Assembly (NCBI RefSeq): GCF_900101885.1
Contig: NZ_FNAN01000001.1
Location: forward strand, 1-64,000
Direction of reading: 5' to 3'
Length of the DNA stretch: 64,000 bases
Source of the DNA: Dyadobacter soli
Lineage (GTDB): Bacteria > Bacteroidota > Bacteroidia > Cytophagales > Spirosomataceae
This document shows, in pieces, positions 51,946-61,467 of the stretch. The notes beneath the pieces are model-generated. The model saw only the letters and a program-made list of their open reading frames with translations, was not told the DNA's origin and made no database searches. The translations under genes were made by a program, and so were the position numbers. The first letter of the stretch is position 1. Each line of letters begins with the position of its first letter.

Positions 51946-54900
51946 TTGGCAGCTCGTCGGGTTTGGAAAACTGCCCCGCGCCGTTTCCGCATATGCTGGT
52001 TCCTGTTGCTCTTCCCGAATGCCCTTCAAGTGCTCGGGCAGGGCGATTCCATACGTACCAGTTTGGAATACACCATCACCAAAAGGCTGCTTTCCGTAGA
52101 AAACGGCTTCGCATCGCACGAGGTATTCTGCGGGGTGCAGGATTCGTCGGGCTTCCTGTGGTTCGGTACGCGTAATGGCCTGAACCGCTTCGACGGTACC
52201 AAATGCCTCCTTTTCACCCGCCAGCGAAACGGTCTTCAGGAGAACAAGGTAGTGCAGCTGGCCATCGACGATGCCAACTATCTTTTTCTCCAATACGGAA
52301 GCACGGGGTTTCAGCTGACGACGATCGGCAAGGTGGATGTAATGGACGCTACCACCCAGGAAGTGAAGACTTTGACCGAGGCGTTTCCTAAACTGCCATT
52401 CAAGGAACAGGATGTGTACTGGATTGCCAATGACGGTACCGATGAAATTAGCTTCCTGACGGCCTCACCGTTCCGCTATTGGCGGTATTCGGCCAAAAAG
52501 GGTTTCAGGCTGATGCTGGAAATGAAGAGCTGGGTGAGGCAGGATTCCCTTCTGGACTACCGGACTACCGGGCCTGTGAATACTTTTATCCAGGGTACCG
52601 CGCATTTGAAGCTGGTTAACCAGCAGTTGCAGTATGTGGTGAAGGACAAAAAAGTGGCCTCGTTCCGGCAGGACGACGTGTTGCGCTCGCTGCCGATCGG
52701 GTTGACCGATGACAATGAGCTGCTGATCACCTACAATACCTCGGCGAATACGGACCATTTTACAGTGGACAAACTGGATGGCCGCGGGCAGCTCGTACCC
52801 GCTCAAAATCTCGGGCAAAATCATCTGGATGCCGTGAAAGACCGGTACTGGTTTCAGGTGTGGCCGGCTACCGACGGGCAGGCCACGGCATTCTACATTG
52901 CTTCCGATGCGTTATACCTCTGGAACAGGCGTGCCTTCCTCAAAGTAATGGCCAAGTCGGAGTTGAAGGGCTTCGAAAACCTGTTCATATACCGGCTTTT
53001 TCCCGATAAACTGGGCAATCTCTGGCTTTGCACGTCGTCGGGCGTCATGCAGCTGACCATTAAAAAGAACCGTTTCAAACCCTACTTCTCGACCAGCCAG
53101 CAGGCAATGGAGCCGAACGGGCAGGCGCGGGGTATTCTGGCGGACGGGCAAGGTAATGTGATCGCGAATGTATGGGGGCATACGTTCATTCAGAACGCGG
53201 AGGGTATCCGGGGTTTCAGTCATAATTTTATCAATTACGGGCTGGCGTGGCATGGCGGTGCGCTGTACACGGGTGGGTTCGTATTGTCCAAGTTTAATGA
53301 GACGCTCAAAAGGTTTGTAGGTTTCCCTATGGCGCCTCCCTCGGAGGTATGGTCGCTTTACTCGCTGAATGACAGTCTCTTATTGCTGGGTGGTATCAAC
53401 GGCTTTTCGGTGTTCAACTCATCCGCCAACCGCATTACCGCATTGCCGGTGGCTGCTGCATCAGACGGTCGGCGTGGTAGCGCGACAAGTGCCGACGCGC
53501 GTTTCGTGTACCGTTTTCTGCGTGACAAAAACGGGAAAGTATGGGCGGTGGCCGAAAACGGTTTGTACCAGCTGACAGGCAATGCCGCCGGCCAGGGTAA
53601 CGCATTGCAAATTTCCCGCCTGCAATCGCCGTTTTTGAATGCGCTGAGCCTGCTCGACGCCTGGCAGGACCCGGATGGTGCCTGGTGGCTAGCCGCGAAC
53701 GGGGAGGGGCTTTACCGCTGGGACCCGAAAACCAATAGCTCGCGGCAGTTCAATATCACGGCCGGTTTCCCTTCCGACGTCCTTTACCGCATCGAGCCGG
53801 ACGCGTTCGACAACCTTTGGATCAGTTCTGATTACGGGCTGCTTCGTTTTAACCGCAAGAATTTTTCCATTAACACCTATACTACCACCGACGGCATTTC
53901 CCACAACGAATTTAATCGCACGTCGTCGTTCAAAGCGGCAGATGGTAAGCTGTATTTTGGTGGCTTGAATGGCGTGGTGGGCTTCGACCCGCGTGATTTC
54001 AAAACCGACACTTCGCAGCTACGCGTGCCGTTGCGGGTGATCGCATTCAACCAGTTTGTAGGTTCGGCCAATGAGCTGGTCAATAAAACCGCCGATTTAA
54101 CCCAAAACCAGCGCATTGTGCTCGAACCGGACGATAAATTCTTTACGCTGGACTTCCAGTTGCTGGATTTTACGATACGCGAAGGTTCCCGGGAGGGTAG
54201 TCTCCAGAGCGCCGGCCATCAGAATGCGGGCAGGTATGCGTACAAGATAGAAGGGCTGGATGAAAATTGGGTTTATATCAATGAAAATTCCGTACGAATC
54301 AGCGGGTTACCGTATGGCGATTATGTGCTCCGGGTAAGGGCCCAGAATAGGGAAGGGGCCTGGAACAAAGAGGAGCTGAGCATTCCGTTGAGGGTTTTGA
54401 AACCGGTTTACCTGCAATGGTATTTTATCCTGACCGTGCTGCTGCTGATCGGGGTTTTAATTTACCTGTTTATCCAGTTCAGGGTCAAACAGCTCGCACG
54501 GGAGAAGCGTCGGCTGGAAGAGACTGTCAATGAGCGTACTATGCAGTTGAAGCAATCGCTTTCGGAACAAACGGCATTGCTGCTGGAAAAGGATGTACTG
54601 ATGAAGGAGATCCACCACCGCGTGAAAAACAACTTGCAGGTGATTTCCGGCCTGCTCGAATTGCAGGGCAAAAGCCTTACCGACGAAGTCGCGCGGGAGG
54701 CATTGCAGGAAGGTCGCAATCGTGTGAGGAGTATCGCATTGATCCACCAGAATTTGTACCAGTTTGAAAACCTCAGCAGCATCGATCTGAAACGCTTCAC
54801 CGCCGATTTGTGCAGGCAGGTACAGAGTGTATTTCAAAGGGAAAAGAGGGTTTCGCTGGCCATCGACGTGCCGGATGTACACCTGGATATCGATTCCGCG

Positions 54901-55209
54901 GTGCCCCTGGGGCTCATTTTGAACGAATTGTTGTCGAATTCGTTTAAGTATGCATTCCATGATGTATCCGAAGGTGAAATAAGTGTGACTATCGGCGTCG
55001 TATCGGAGGGAAGGTTCCGGTTGACCTACGCCGACAACGGGCCCGGCCTGCCGCCGAACTTTGATCCGGGCCGCGCTTCGACGCTGGGCTTGCAGCTGGT
55101 GAACGACCTGAGCAGGCAGATCGGCGGCCGTGTGCATTACCAGACGCAGAACGGGGCCATGTGTACGATCAATTTCACCAACCGGGAAGTGCGCAAAAAC
55201 CAAGACTAA
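51946..55209 (+). CDS. Two-component beta-propeller sensor histidine kinase (HisKA_2)
   Basis: This 1087-residue sensor has a signal peptide (about 1-30) and a periplasmic seven-bladed propeller region (ligand-binding 'two-component regulator propeller', e.g. DSSGFLWFGTRNGLNRFDG near 65). A Y_Y_Y domain follows (YAYKIEGLDENWVYI near 765), then one membrane helix (about 822-845) and a short coiled coil. The HisKA_2 dimerisation domain carries EIHHRVKNNLQ (H890/H891), and the ATPase domain has N-box LNELLSNSFKYAF and G-box ADNGPGLP. It ends before any receiver or AraC domain, so it signals to the LytTR regulator 6 bp downstream. Start is TTG 51946, the only in-frame start before the signal peptide. 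Confidence 0.9.
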   Translation: MAARRVWKTAPRRFRICWFLLLFPNALQVLGQGDSIRTSLEYTITKRLLSVENGFASHEVFCGVQDSSGFLWFGTRNGLNRFDGTKCLLFTRQRNGLQENKVVQLAIDDANYLFLQYGSTGFQLTTIGKVDVMDATTQEVKTLTEAFPKLPFKEQDVYWIANDGTDEISFLTASPFRYWRYSAKKGFRLMLEMKSWVRQDSLLDYRTTGPVNTFIQGTAHLKLVNQQLQYVVKDKKVASFRQDDVLRSLPIGLTDDNELLITYNTSANTDHFTVDKLDGRGQLVPAQNLGQNHLDAVKDRYWFQVWPATDGQATAFYIASDALYLWNRRAFLKVMAKSELKGFENLFIYRLFPDKLGNLWLCTSSGVMQLTIKKNRFKPYFSTSQQAMEPNGQARGILADGQGNVIANVWGHTFIQNAEGIRGFSHNFINYGLAWHGGALYTGGFVLSKFNETLKRFVGFPMAPPSEVWSLYSLNDSLLLLGGINGFSVFNSSANRITALPVAAASDGRRGSATSADARFVYRFLRDKNGKVWAVAENGLYQLTGNAAGQGNALQISRLQSPFLNALSLLDAWQDPDGAWWLAANGEGLYRWDPKTNSSRQFNITAGFPSDVLYRIEPDAFDNLWISSDYGLLRFNRKNFSINTYTTTDGISHNEFNRTSSFKAADGKLYFGGLNGVVGFDPRDFKTDTSQLRVPLRVIAFNQFVGSANELVNKTADLTQNQRIVLEPDDKFFTLDFQLLDFTIREGSREGSLQSAGHQNAGRYAYKIEGLDENWVYINENSVRISGLPYGDYVLRVRAQNREGAWNKEELSIPLRVLKPVYLQWYFILTVLLLIGVLIYLFIQFRVKQLAREKRRLEETVNERTMQLKQSLSEQTALLLEKDVLMKEIHHRVKNNLQVISGLLELQGKSLTDEVAREALQEGRNRVRSIALIHQNLYQFENLSSIDLKRFTADLCRQVQSVFQREKRVSLAIDVPDVHLDIDSAVPLGLILNELLSNSFKYAFHDVSEGEISVTIGVVSEGRFRLTYADNGPGLPPNFDPGRASTLGLQLVNDLSRQIGGRVHYQTQNGAMCTINFTNREVRKNQD

Positions 55210-55215
55210 ATCCTG

Positions 55216-55950
55216 ATGGCAGAACTGAAAATAGGCATTGTTGAAGACGAGCTCGTGATCGCAAGAACCATCGTGAGCACGCTTGAAGAACTGGGCTACG
55301 CGCATTGCGGCCCGGCGATCAGCTACACCGAGGCCGTCGAAATGCTCGACACCGACAAGCCCGACCTGTTGTTGCTCGACATTCAGCTCGCAGGCCGCAA
55401 GGACGGTATCGACGTGGCCGAACGGCTCAACGAAACCTACAAACTCCCGTTCATCTTCCTCACCGCGAACAGCGATTTCGAAACCATCGACCGCGCCAAA
55501 TCGGTAAAACCCCACGCGTATATCGTAAAGCCGTTTACAAAGGAAGAGCTCTACGCCGCAATCGAGATCGCGTTTCATAATTTTACTAACCTGCGTACAG
55601 TCAACGGCGCAGAAAAGCCCGCGGCTCCTTCACCGAGGAACTTCCTGTTCGTAAAGGACGGCTACGTCTTCCGCAAGGTATTTTTTGACGAACTGCTCTA
55701 CCTCGAAAGCGAGGCCAACTACGTGCTGCTGCATTTGACTTCGCAGAAGCGAATCATGGTAAGGTCAACGATCAACGACTTTATGGAACAGCTGGAACCG
55801 GGCCGTTTTGTTCGCATTCACCGCCGCTTCGCAGTAAATACGCATTTTATCGAAGATATTTTTCCGAACGAACTCTCCGTTCACGGCGAGAAGCTACCGA
55901 TCGGCAAGTCGTACCGGGAGGAGTTGTTGAGAGGGTTGGGGATTTTTTGA
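55216..55950 (+). CDS. LytTR-family response regulator
   Basis: This 244-residue regulator has a receiver domain (acidic pocket VEDE at 9-12, phosphoacceptor D55 in LLLLDIQLAG, Lys in IVKPF) and a C-terminal LytTR DNA-binding domain (about 135-244, with LLYLESEANYVLLHL and GRFVRIHRRFAVN). It should bind direct repeats upstream of target genes when phosphorylated by the propeller kinase encoded immediately upstream. Confidence 0.93.
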   Translation: MAELKIGIVEDELVIARTIVSTLEELGYAHCGPAISYTEAVEMLDTDKPDLLLLDIQLAGRKDGIDVAERLNETYKLPFIFLTANSDFETIDRAKSVKPHAYIVKPFTKEELYAAIEIAFHNFTNLRTVNGAEKPAAPSPRNFLFVKDGYVFRKVFFDELLYLESEANYVLLHLTSQKRIMVRSTINDFMEQLEPGRFVRIHRRFAVNTHFIEDIFPNELSVHGEKLPIGKSYREELLRGLGIF

Positions 55951-55958
55951 CCGCCGAC
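55948..55958 (+). repeat. Copy of TGACCGCCGAC
   Basis: This copy overlaps the stop codon of the LytTR gene (TGA at 55948). It is in the same orientation as the copies at 33513-33537 and inverted relative to that at 57023-57033. Confidence 0.5.
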
Positions 55959-56062
55959 GGTAGGCCCCATCTTCCCAAACCTCCCCCCATTCATCCCACA
56001 CCACCGACGTTCGTCCCTTTTTTTTGCCCTTACACGTCCTAGCGGCCATTTTTGGCGGTGTT

Positions 56063-56260
56063 ATGGGCTTGCTCGATCTGGATAAAATTATCATTAAACG
56101 GACTGTTTTAGGAATCCGCTGCCCGGTTTGCGGCGGGAACCTCGTCGTTTCTTCGAAAAAGTGTTTTATCGGACGGCTCGCGCGGATTATTTCGCTGGGG
56201 AAGCTCAAACCTGAATGCTATGAGTGCGAAACCTGCAAAAAGCGCTACACGCTGTTTTGA
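56063..56260 (+). CDS. Small zinc-ribbon-like protein (65 residues)
   Basis: This 65-residue protein has four cysteines arranged as two CxxC pairs (CPVCGG and CETCKK) with an extra Cys in CFIGR and ECYEC, the typical zinc-ribbon spacing. It has no signal peptide. ATG 56063 gives the start MGLLDLDKIIIKRTVLG; a longer frame from TTG 56024 would add 13 residues. Function is unknown; it is a single gene between the LytTR regulator and the peroxiredoxin. Confidence 0.65.
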   Translation: MGLLDLDKIIIKRTVLGIRCPVCGGNLVVSSKKCFIGRLARIISLGKLKPECYECETCKKRYTLF

Positions 56261-56323
56261 CGGCGCGCCCATACCCCGCACACCATCATGAATCATCCAT
56301 CAACCTTTTAACCTTTCCATACC

Positions 56324-56989
56324 ATGAGTTTGAGAATTAACGACATCGCTCCCGATTTCCAGGCCGACACGACACAAGGTACCATCCGCTTCCACGAATG
56401 GATCGGCGACGGCTGGGCTATCCTTTTTTCACATCCCAAAGATTTCACGCCCGTATGTACGACTGAGCTTGGGTATATGGCCAGGCTCGCGCCCGAGTTC
56501 GCGCAGCGCAACTGCAAGGTGATCGGCCTGAGCGTCGACCCGGTAGACAGCCATTTGAAATGGGAAAAAGACATTGAAGAAACACAGGGCCATGCCGTGA
56601 ACTACCCGATGATCGGCGACCCGGACCTCGCCATAGCGAAGCTGTACGATATGCTCGCGGCCGAAGAGGCCGGCACATCGGAAGGCCGCACGGCTGCGAC
56701 CAATCAGACCGTCCGCTCGGTGTTCGTAGTGGGGCCTGACAAGAAAATCAAGCTGAATCTCACCTATCCGATGACGACCGGTCGCAATTTCCACGAAATC
56801 CTCCGCGTCCTCGACTCCATGCAGCTCACGGCCCAGCACAAGGTAGCAACGCCCGTAAACTGGCAGGACGGCGAAGAGGTGATCATCGTCCCCGCCGTAT
56901 CCGACGCCGAAGCCAAAGAGAAGTATCCCGCAGGATGGCGGACGGTGAAGCCGTATCTGCGGTATGTAGCGCAGCCGGGGAAGGAGTGA
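56324..56989 (+). CDS. 1-Cys peroxiredoxin (Prx6 type)
   Basis: This 221-residue peroxidase removes hydrogen and organic peroxides. The peroxidatic cysteine C45 is in the PVCTTE motif (42-47), and the Prx6-type C-terminal extension (VNWQDGEEVIIVPAVSDAEAKEKYPAGWRTVKPYLRYV) is complete. There is no obvious resolving cysteine in the C-terminal part. It is cytosolic. Confidence 0.95.
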   Translation: MSLRINDIAPDFQADTTQGTIRFHEWIGDGWAILFSHPKDFTPVCTTELGYMARLAPEFAQRNCKVIGLSVDPVDSHLKWEKDIEETQGHAVNYPMIGDPDLAIAKLYDMLAAEEAGTSEGRTAATNQTVRSVFVVGPDKKIKLNLTYPMTTGRNFHEILRVLDSMQLTAQHKVATPVNWQDGEEVIIVPAVSDAEAKEKYPAGWRTVKPYLRYVAQPGKE

Positions 56990-57022
56990 TGCATTACCGC
57001 GATCGGCGGTCGGTGGTCGTCG

Positions 57023-57033
57023 GTCGGCGGTCA
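57023..57033 (-). repeat. Inverted copy of TGACCGCCGAC
   Basis: The minus strand reads TGACCGCCGAC. Further degenerate GGCGGTCGG units flank it at 57003-57030 in the gap before the large surface-protein gene. Confidence 0.5.
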
Positions 57034-57102
57034 AACCCCGCCACTCCACCCAACCCCCAAACCCCCATGACACTACCTATACCAACCCTTACCAACCCCG
57101 CC

Positions 57103-60100
57103 ATGCGCCGATTGCTTCTAGCTTTTTCAATGATATTACTGGTTGTGGCGAGCGCCTCGGCGCAGACTACCTGGAACGGCAGCGCGGATACCAACTGGAA
57201 TAACCCGGCCAACTGGTCGAATGGCGTGCCTGATAGCGACGACGTTGTGACCATTACGCCCTCTGTGCGGTCCGCGATGATATATTCGGGTACGAATGCC
57301 TTGGCCCGTGCGGTGCTGGTGCAGCTCGAAGCGACATTGACGATCATGCCCGGCGGAAAGCTTACTACCAGCGGATCTCACGAGTATGTGGGTCAATCGG
57401 CATTTACCAGCGCGTTCATGAACGTCGGGATCGTTGACAATGAGGGTGAGATCAGCATCGGTTCGGCAGGTAGTGCAGGGACCTACGGAGTTTATAACAT
57501 TGGAAATTTTAATAACAATGCCGGTGGAAAGCTACTGATCGATAACACCACCGAGGTTGGGTTTTACAATGTCAGGGGTGGGCTGTTCAACGAGGGTGAA
57601 GTGCTGGTGGGTACGGTGGGTAGTGTGGGAACCAACGGGATTTGGAACGATGCACAGATCATCGTTTACAGCGGTGCCAGGATCACCGTTGACCGTTCTC
57701 TGGTGCGAGGAATCCGTAACAATTTTGATCAGAGCCTGGGGATATTTGGCTGGATCAAAAATGATGGTGAAATAACGATCGGTGCAGCCGCCGACGTCGG
57801 CACAAGGGCTTTCGAGAACTTCGGTGCATTTCAGAATAACGGAACTGTCAAGGTCGATCGTGCGACTGCCGTGGGCTTTTATAATGAATATACGGCAAGT
57901 TTTGTAAACTACGGTGTGACCACAGCGGGTGCGAACGTCCCGGCGACAAACAGCCTGTTTAATGGAGCCTATGTAGATAATAAGGCGTGTGGGGAAATAC
58001 ATTTGTACGGCGCAGTTAACAATGCTTCCAACATTTCAAACGCTGGATTTTTTGAAGTAACCGCTTCCGCGGCGCATGTTCAAAACTACGATTTCGAAAA
58101 TAACGGGATTCTGTCGTTTCCGCTAGGGAACCCATTGGAGAATGTTGAAAACAATCAGGTTATTATCACGCCGGATACGGTTAGCGAATGCGAATCGCTG
58201 AGCCCGGCTTTTGAGATTTCGGGTTCGGATTCCGGCATTTCCGGCGTTTTTACAGACCTCGCGGGCACATTGTCCGCAGGTGTGTACGATGCCGCAAACA
58301 ATACTTTCACACCAGCCGAGGAACTGACGGCAGGAGAGCATACCTTTTACGTAAGTATTGCACAAGGTACGAGCTGTACCCGCATCGTTCCCTGGAAATT
58401 AACCCTCACGCCGTGCTGCGTGGTACCCGTGTTGACCGCGCCGACCATCGTGCAGGCTACGTGTGTTACGCCATCGGGAACGATTACCATAAACGCGACA
58501 GGACCCGGCGAGCTAGAATATAGTGTGGACAATGGCGAATCGTGGTCGGATAATGCTGTTTTTGCAAGCCTTCCTGCGGGAGAATACAACCTGAAAGCCC
58601 GTGTAAAAGGGTCTTTGGAAACATGTGAAGCCGTTTATCCGGGCAACCCGGTGGTGTTGAATCCATCCTTTACGGCCACTACCATCGATACCTGGACCGG
58701 CTGCGCGTCCACCGACTGGAACGTGGCCGCCAACTGGCAGGATGGCACCGTTCCCACGGCCGACGATGCCGTGACAATCCCGAGCGTAGCCAAAGCGCCG
58801 GTTATCCCAAACGGAGCAACTGCTGCGGTTAAGTCTTTGCACATACAATCGGACGCCTGGCTGGTGATAGGCACAGAAGCCACCCTCACCGTAAACGCCA
58901 ATGCGGCATATACAGCACCATTCGCATTTACTGCGGGTATCCACAATGAAGGGAAAGTTGATAATGGCGGTACAATCGTCGTCGGCGTGACGAGCGCGGG
59001 CGATTTTGGAATCATGAACCAGGGCACTTTCAACCACACCGGTACCGACATCCGGATCGACAATTCTACCAATACGGCTATTTTCAATGCCGGCGGCACT
59101 TTCACCAACGCGGCGCAACTTTCGTTGGGCAGTAATGCGCCCATCGGCCTGCACGGCATCTGGAACGACGCCACTTTTAATAACAATACAGGTGGAGTTA
59201 TCGTCTTAAGCAACAGTTCATTAAGGGCTTTGGTTAACAATGCCGACGAATTCAAATCTATACACGCAACCTTCAACAACGCCGCGACCATCGCTATCGG
59301 GGTCGCGGCCAGTGCGGGTACCGTGGGTATCCGCAACCTGGGCAGCTTCAATAACAATGCGGGAGGGAATATTATCATAGATCAGACAACCGATATCGGC
59401 TTGTACAATGCCGCGGGAACATTTACCAATACGGCATACATTACAATTGGCGCCAACAGCGGTACCGGTACCCACGGACTTGTGAACGAGGGGATATTCG
59501 GGCATGAGGGCTCGGCCAGCCTTTGGATAGGCCGGGCGACGGGCTCATCGCTTTACCATGCTGCCGGAACGTTCAACAACGGCGCGGAAATCATTATCGG
59601 CGCCGGTTTTTCCGGAGGTACTACCGGTATCGAAAGCCGGGCTGCATTCAACAACCTTGCGGGAGGCGATATCAAGATCAACCGCACATCAGAGGTAGGT
59701 CTGTACCATATCGCCGGCACTTTTACGAACGACGGCGATATCACGGTGGGCAATACCGAGGCCGTTGGTCTGTACGGAATGAGAAATACAGGCGAATTTA
59801 AGAACAATGCCGGCGCTGAGATCCGGATCGATCGCTCGACCACAGCCGGGTTATTGCAAGCCAATGCAGATGCCCCGGCCCCGAATGCCATATTCACCAA
59901 TGCAGGAAACCTGACAATTGGCGCAAACGCAGCCGTGGGAGCCGACGGCCTGGAAAATCAGGCTGGATTCACCAATACCGGCACAGGGCACATCCGTATT
60001 GACCGGGCTACCAACATTGCGCTGAAAACCCCTTTCGGTACTTTTATCAATGAAGCGGAAATTACGATCGGCGGTGTAGCGAGCGTCGGCACATACGGGC

Positions 60101-61464
60101 TCGTCAACCGCTCTGCATTCGGCAACCTCGGTAACGGGCATATCCGTATCGACCGTTCGACCGACACCGGTCTTTACCATTCCGGCGGTACGTTCACCAA
60201 CGACGCGAAGATCACCTTGGGAGCGAACCAATCGCCGGGAGTCAACGGTATTTTCAACGAGGCCGCATTCAATAATGAAGATGATGGCGATATCCGCATC
60301 GACGGTTCCACGAGTTCAGCACTCCGGAATTTTCAGAATACTTTCACCAATGCAGGAAAGATTACGACCGGCAGTGTGAGCTACACGGGGGACTTCGGTA
60401 TCCGTAACGAGGCAACGTTCCTTAACAACGCGGATGGTAACATCAGCCTCGAATGGTCGCACGACGGAGTGCGCTCCAAGGGTGTTTTCGAAAATGCGGG
60501 AACCGTGCAGATTGGGCCTCCTGGCAAAGTAACTATAATGCTTACACGCGACGGCGGCTCTTTCAACAACAATAGCGGAGGGATTTTCAAAGGTACCGGT
60601 AATATTAATCCGCTGTCGCTCACAAGCAACGGAGGTACATTGTCGCCGGGCTACTCACCGGGCAAGCTGACATTCTCAACCAGCCACAATTTCACCAGCA
60701 GCACGCTCGATATGGAACTGAACGGCGTTGGCACGGCCGGTACCGATTTTGACCAGATCGCCGTCAACGGTACGGCTACATTAGGTGGCACGTTGGCTGT
60801 AAAGGTTAATTATACGCCCGCGATAGGCGACCAGTTTACGATCCTTACAGCAACCTCGATATCAGGAATGTTCAGTTCGCTGACCGGCCTGGCACTCGGC
60901 TGGAAAATTATTTACGAACCGAATGAAGTGAAATTGCGCTACGAAGACCCGATGCCCGTTACGCTCGTGTCCTTCACCGCCCGCGCGGAAAATGCGATCG
61001 TAAGACTCACCTGGCGCACGACGGCCGAAGCCGATAATGCCGGCTTCTACATCGAGCGCAGCACGGACGCATTCAACTGGCACGATATCGGTTTTGTGGA
61101 CGGCAATGCGACTACATCCGTCGTCAAAGATTACAAATTCCGGGACGAAAAGCCGGTGCCCGGCCTCAGCTACTACCGACTGCGCCAGACCGATTTCGAC
61201 GGCACCACCGAGCATTCCCGCGTGGTACCGGTGCGCTTCGCAGATCCCGAGCATTCCGTGACTATCTGGGCGGATGCCGTACGGCAGGTGCATATCAAAT
61301 CCAGCGAACCCATCGAAAAAGCCACCGTTTACGACCTTTCGGGAAAAATTGTAATCATTTCAAAAGCATCAACGCTCAATCTCTCCAGGCAACCAGCAGG
61401 CATCGTCCTCGTGCACGTAACGACCGCAGGCGGGACGGTGGTGCGGAAGGTGTTGCTATATTGA
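57103..61464 (+). CDS. Large repetitive T9SS surface protein
   Basis: This protein of about 1453 residues starts with a signal peptide (MRRLLLAFSMILLVVASASAQ; an ATG at 57067 would add 12 residues). The bulk consists of more than twenty imperfect repeats of a Gly/Asn/Thr-rich unit, for example NNAGGNIIIDQTTDIGLYNAAGTFTN and FTNDGDITVGNTEAVGLYGMRN, which should fold as a beta-helix. Two blocks begin with TWNGSADTNWNNPANW and TWTGCASTDWNVAANW. The C-terminus has MPVTLVSFTARAENAIVRLTW and a sorting domain ending TTAGGTVVRKVLLY, directing type IX secretion. It is a likely adhesin; its binding partner is unknown. Confidence 0.88.
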   Translation: MRRLLLAFSMILLVVASASAQTTWNGSADTNWNNPANWSNGVPDSDDVVTITPSVRSAMIYSGTNALARAVLVQLEATLTIMPGGKLTTSGSHEYVGQSAFTSAFMNVGIVDNEGEISIGSAGSAGTYGVYNIGNFNNNAGGKLLIDNTTEVGFYNVRGGLFNEGEVLVGTVGSVGTNGIWNDAQIIVYSGARITVDRSLVRGIRNNFDQSLGIFGWIKNDGEITIGAAADVGTRAFENFGAFQNNGTVKVDRATAVGFYNEYTASFVNYGVTTAGANVPATNSLFNGAYVDNKACGEIHLYGAVNNASNISNAGFFEVTASAAHVQNYDFENNGILSFPLGNPLENVENNQVIITPDTVSECESLSPAFEISGSDSGISGVFTDLAGTLSAGVYDAANNTFTPAEELTAGEHTFYVSIAQGTSCTRIVPWKLTLTPCCVVPVLTAPTIVQATCVTPSGTITINATGPGELEYSVDNGESWSDNAVFASLPAGEYNLKARVKGSLETCEAVYPGNPVVLNPSFTATTIDTWTGCASTDWNVAANWQDGTVPTADDAVTIPSVAKAPVIPNGATAAVKSLHIQSDAWLVIGTEATLTVNANAAYTAPFAFTAGIHNEGKVDNGGTIVVGVTSAGDFGIMNQGTFNHTGTDIRIDNSTNTAIFNAGGTFTNAAQLSLGSNAPIGLHGIWNDATFNNNTGGVIVLSNSSLRALVNNADEFKSIHATFNNAATIAIGVAASAGTVGIRNLGSFNNNAGGNIIIDQTTDIGLYNAAGTFTNTAYITIGANSGTGTHGLVNEGIFGHEGSASLWIGRATGSSLYHAAGTFNNGAEIIIGAGFSGGTTGIESRAAFNNLAGGDIKINRTSEVGLYHIAGTFTNDGDITVGNTEAVGLYGMRNTGEFKNNAGAEIRIDRSTTAGLLQANADAPAPNAIFTNAGNLTIGANAAVGADGLENQAGFTNTGTGHIRIDRATNIALKTPFGTFINEAEITIGGVASVGTYGLVNRSAFGNLGNGHIRIDRSTDTGLYHSGGTFTNDAKITLGANQSPGVNGIFNEAAFNNEDDGDIRIDGSTSSALRNFQNTFTNAGKITTGSVSYTGDFGIRNEATFLNNADGNISLEWSHDGVRSKGVFENAGTVQIGPPGKVTIMLTRDGGSFNNNSGGIFKGTGNINPLSLTSNGGTLSPGYSPGKLTFSTSHNFTSSTLDMELNGVGTAGTDFDQIAVNGTATLGGTLAVKVNYTPAIGDQFTILTATSISGMFSSLTGLALGWKIIYEPNEVKLRYEDPMPVTLVSFTARAENAIVRLTWRTTAEADNAGFYIERSTDAFNWHDIGFVDGNATTSVVKDYKFRDEKPVPGLSYYRLRQTDFDGTTEHSRVVPVRFADPEHSVTIWADAVRQVHIKSSEPIEKATVYDLSGKIVIISKASTLNLSRQPAGIVLVHVTTAGGTVVRKVLLY
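57400..60600 (+). repeat. Degenerate tandem repeats within the surface-protein gene
   Basis: Roughly 100-bp units encode 'FNNxAGGxIxIDxSTxxGLYxxxGTFTNxxxITIGxxxxxGTxGLxN'. Copies are diverged at the DNA level, so they are old duplications rather than a recent expansion. The run is interrupted by a spacer of unrelated domains (about 58.0-58.9 kb). Confidence 0.75.
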
Positions 61465-61467
61465 TGT

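Noticed and set aside
56935..57102. Extended N-terminus of the large surface protein from 56935
   Set aside because: It would overlap the peroxiredoxin gene and place low-complexity Pro/Arg/Val sequence before a clear signal peptide.
57400..60600. CRISPR-like periodic repeats
   Set aside because: The repeats are diverged, lie within one long reading frame and encode similar peptides; there are no identical repeats with unique spacers.
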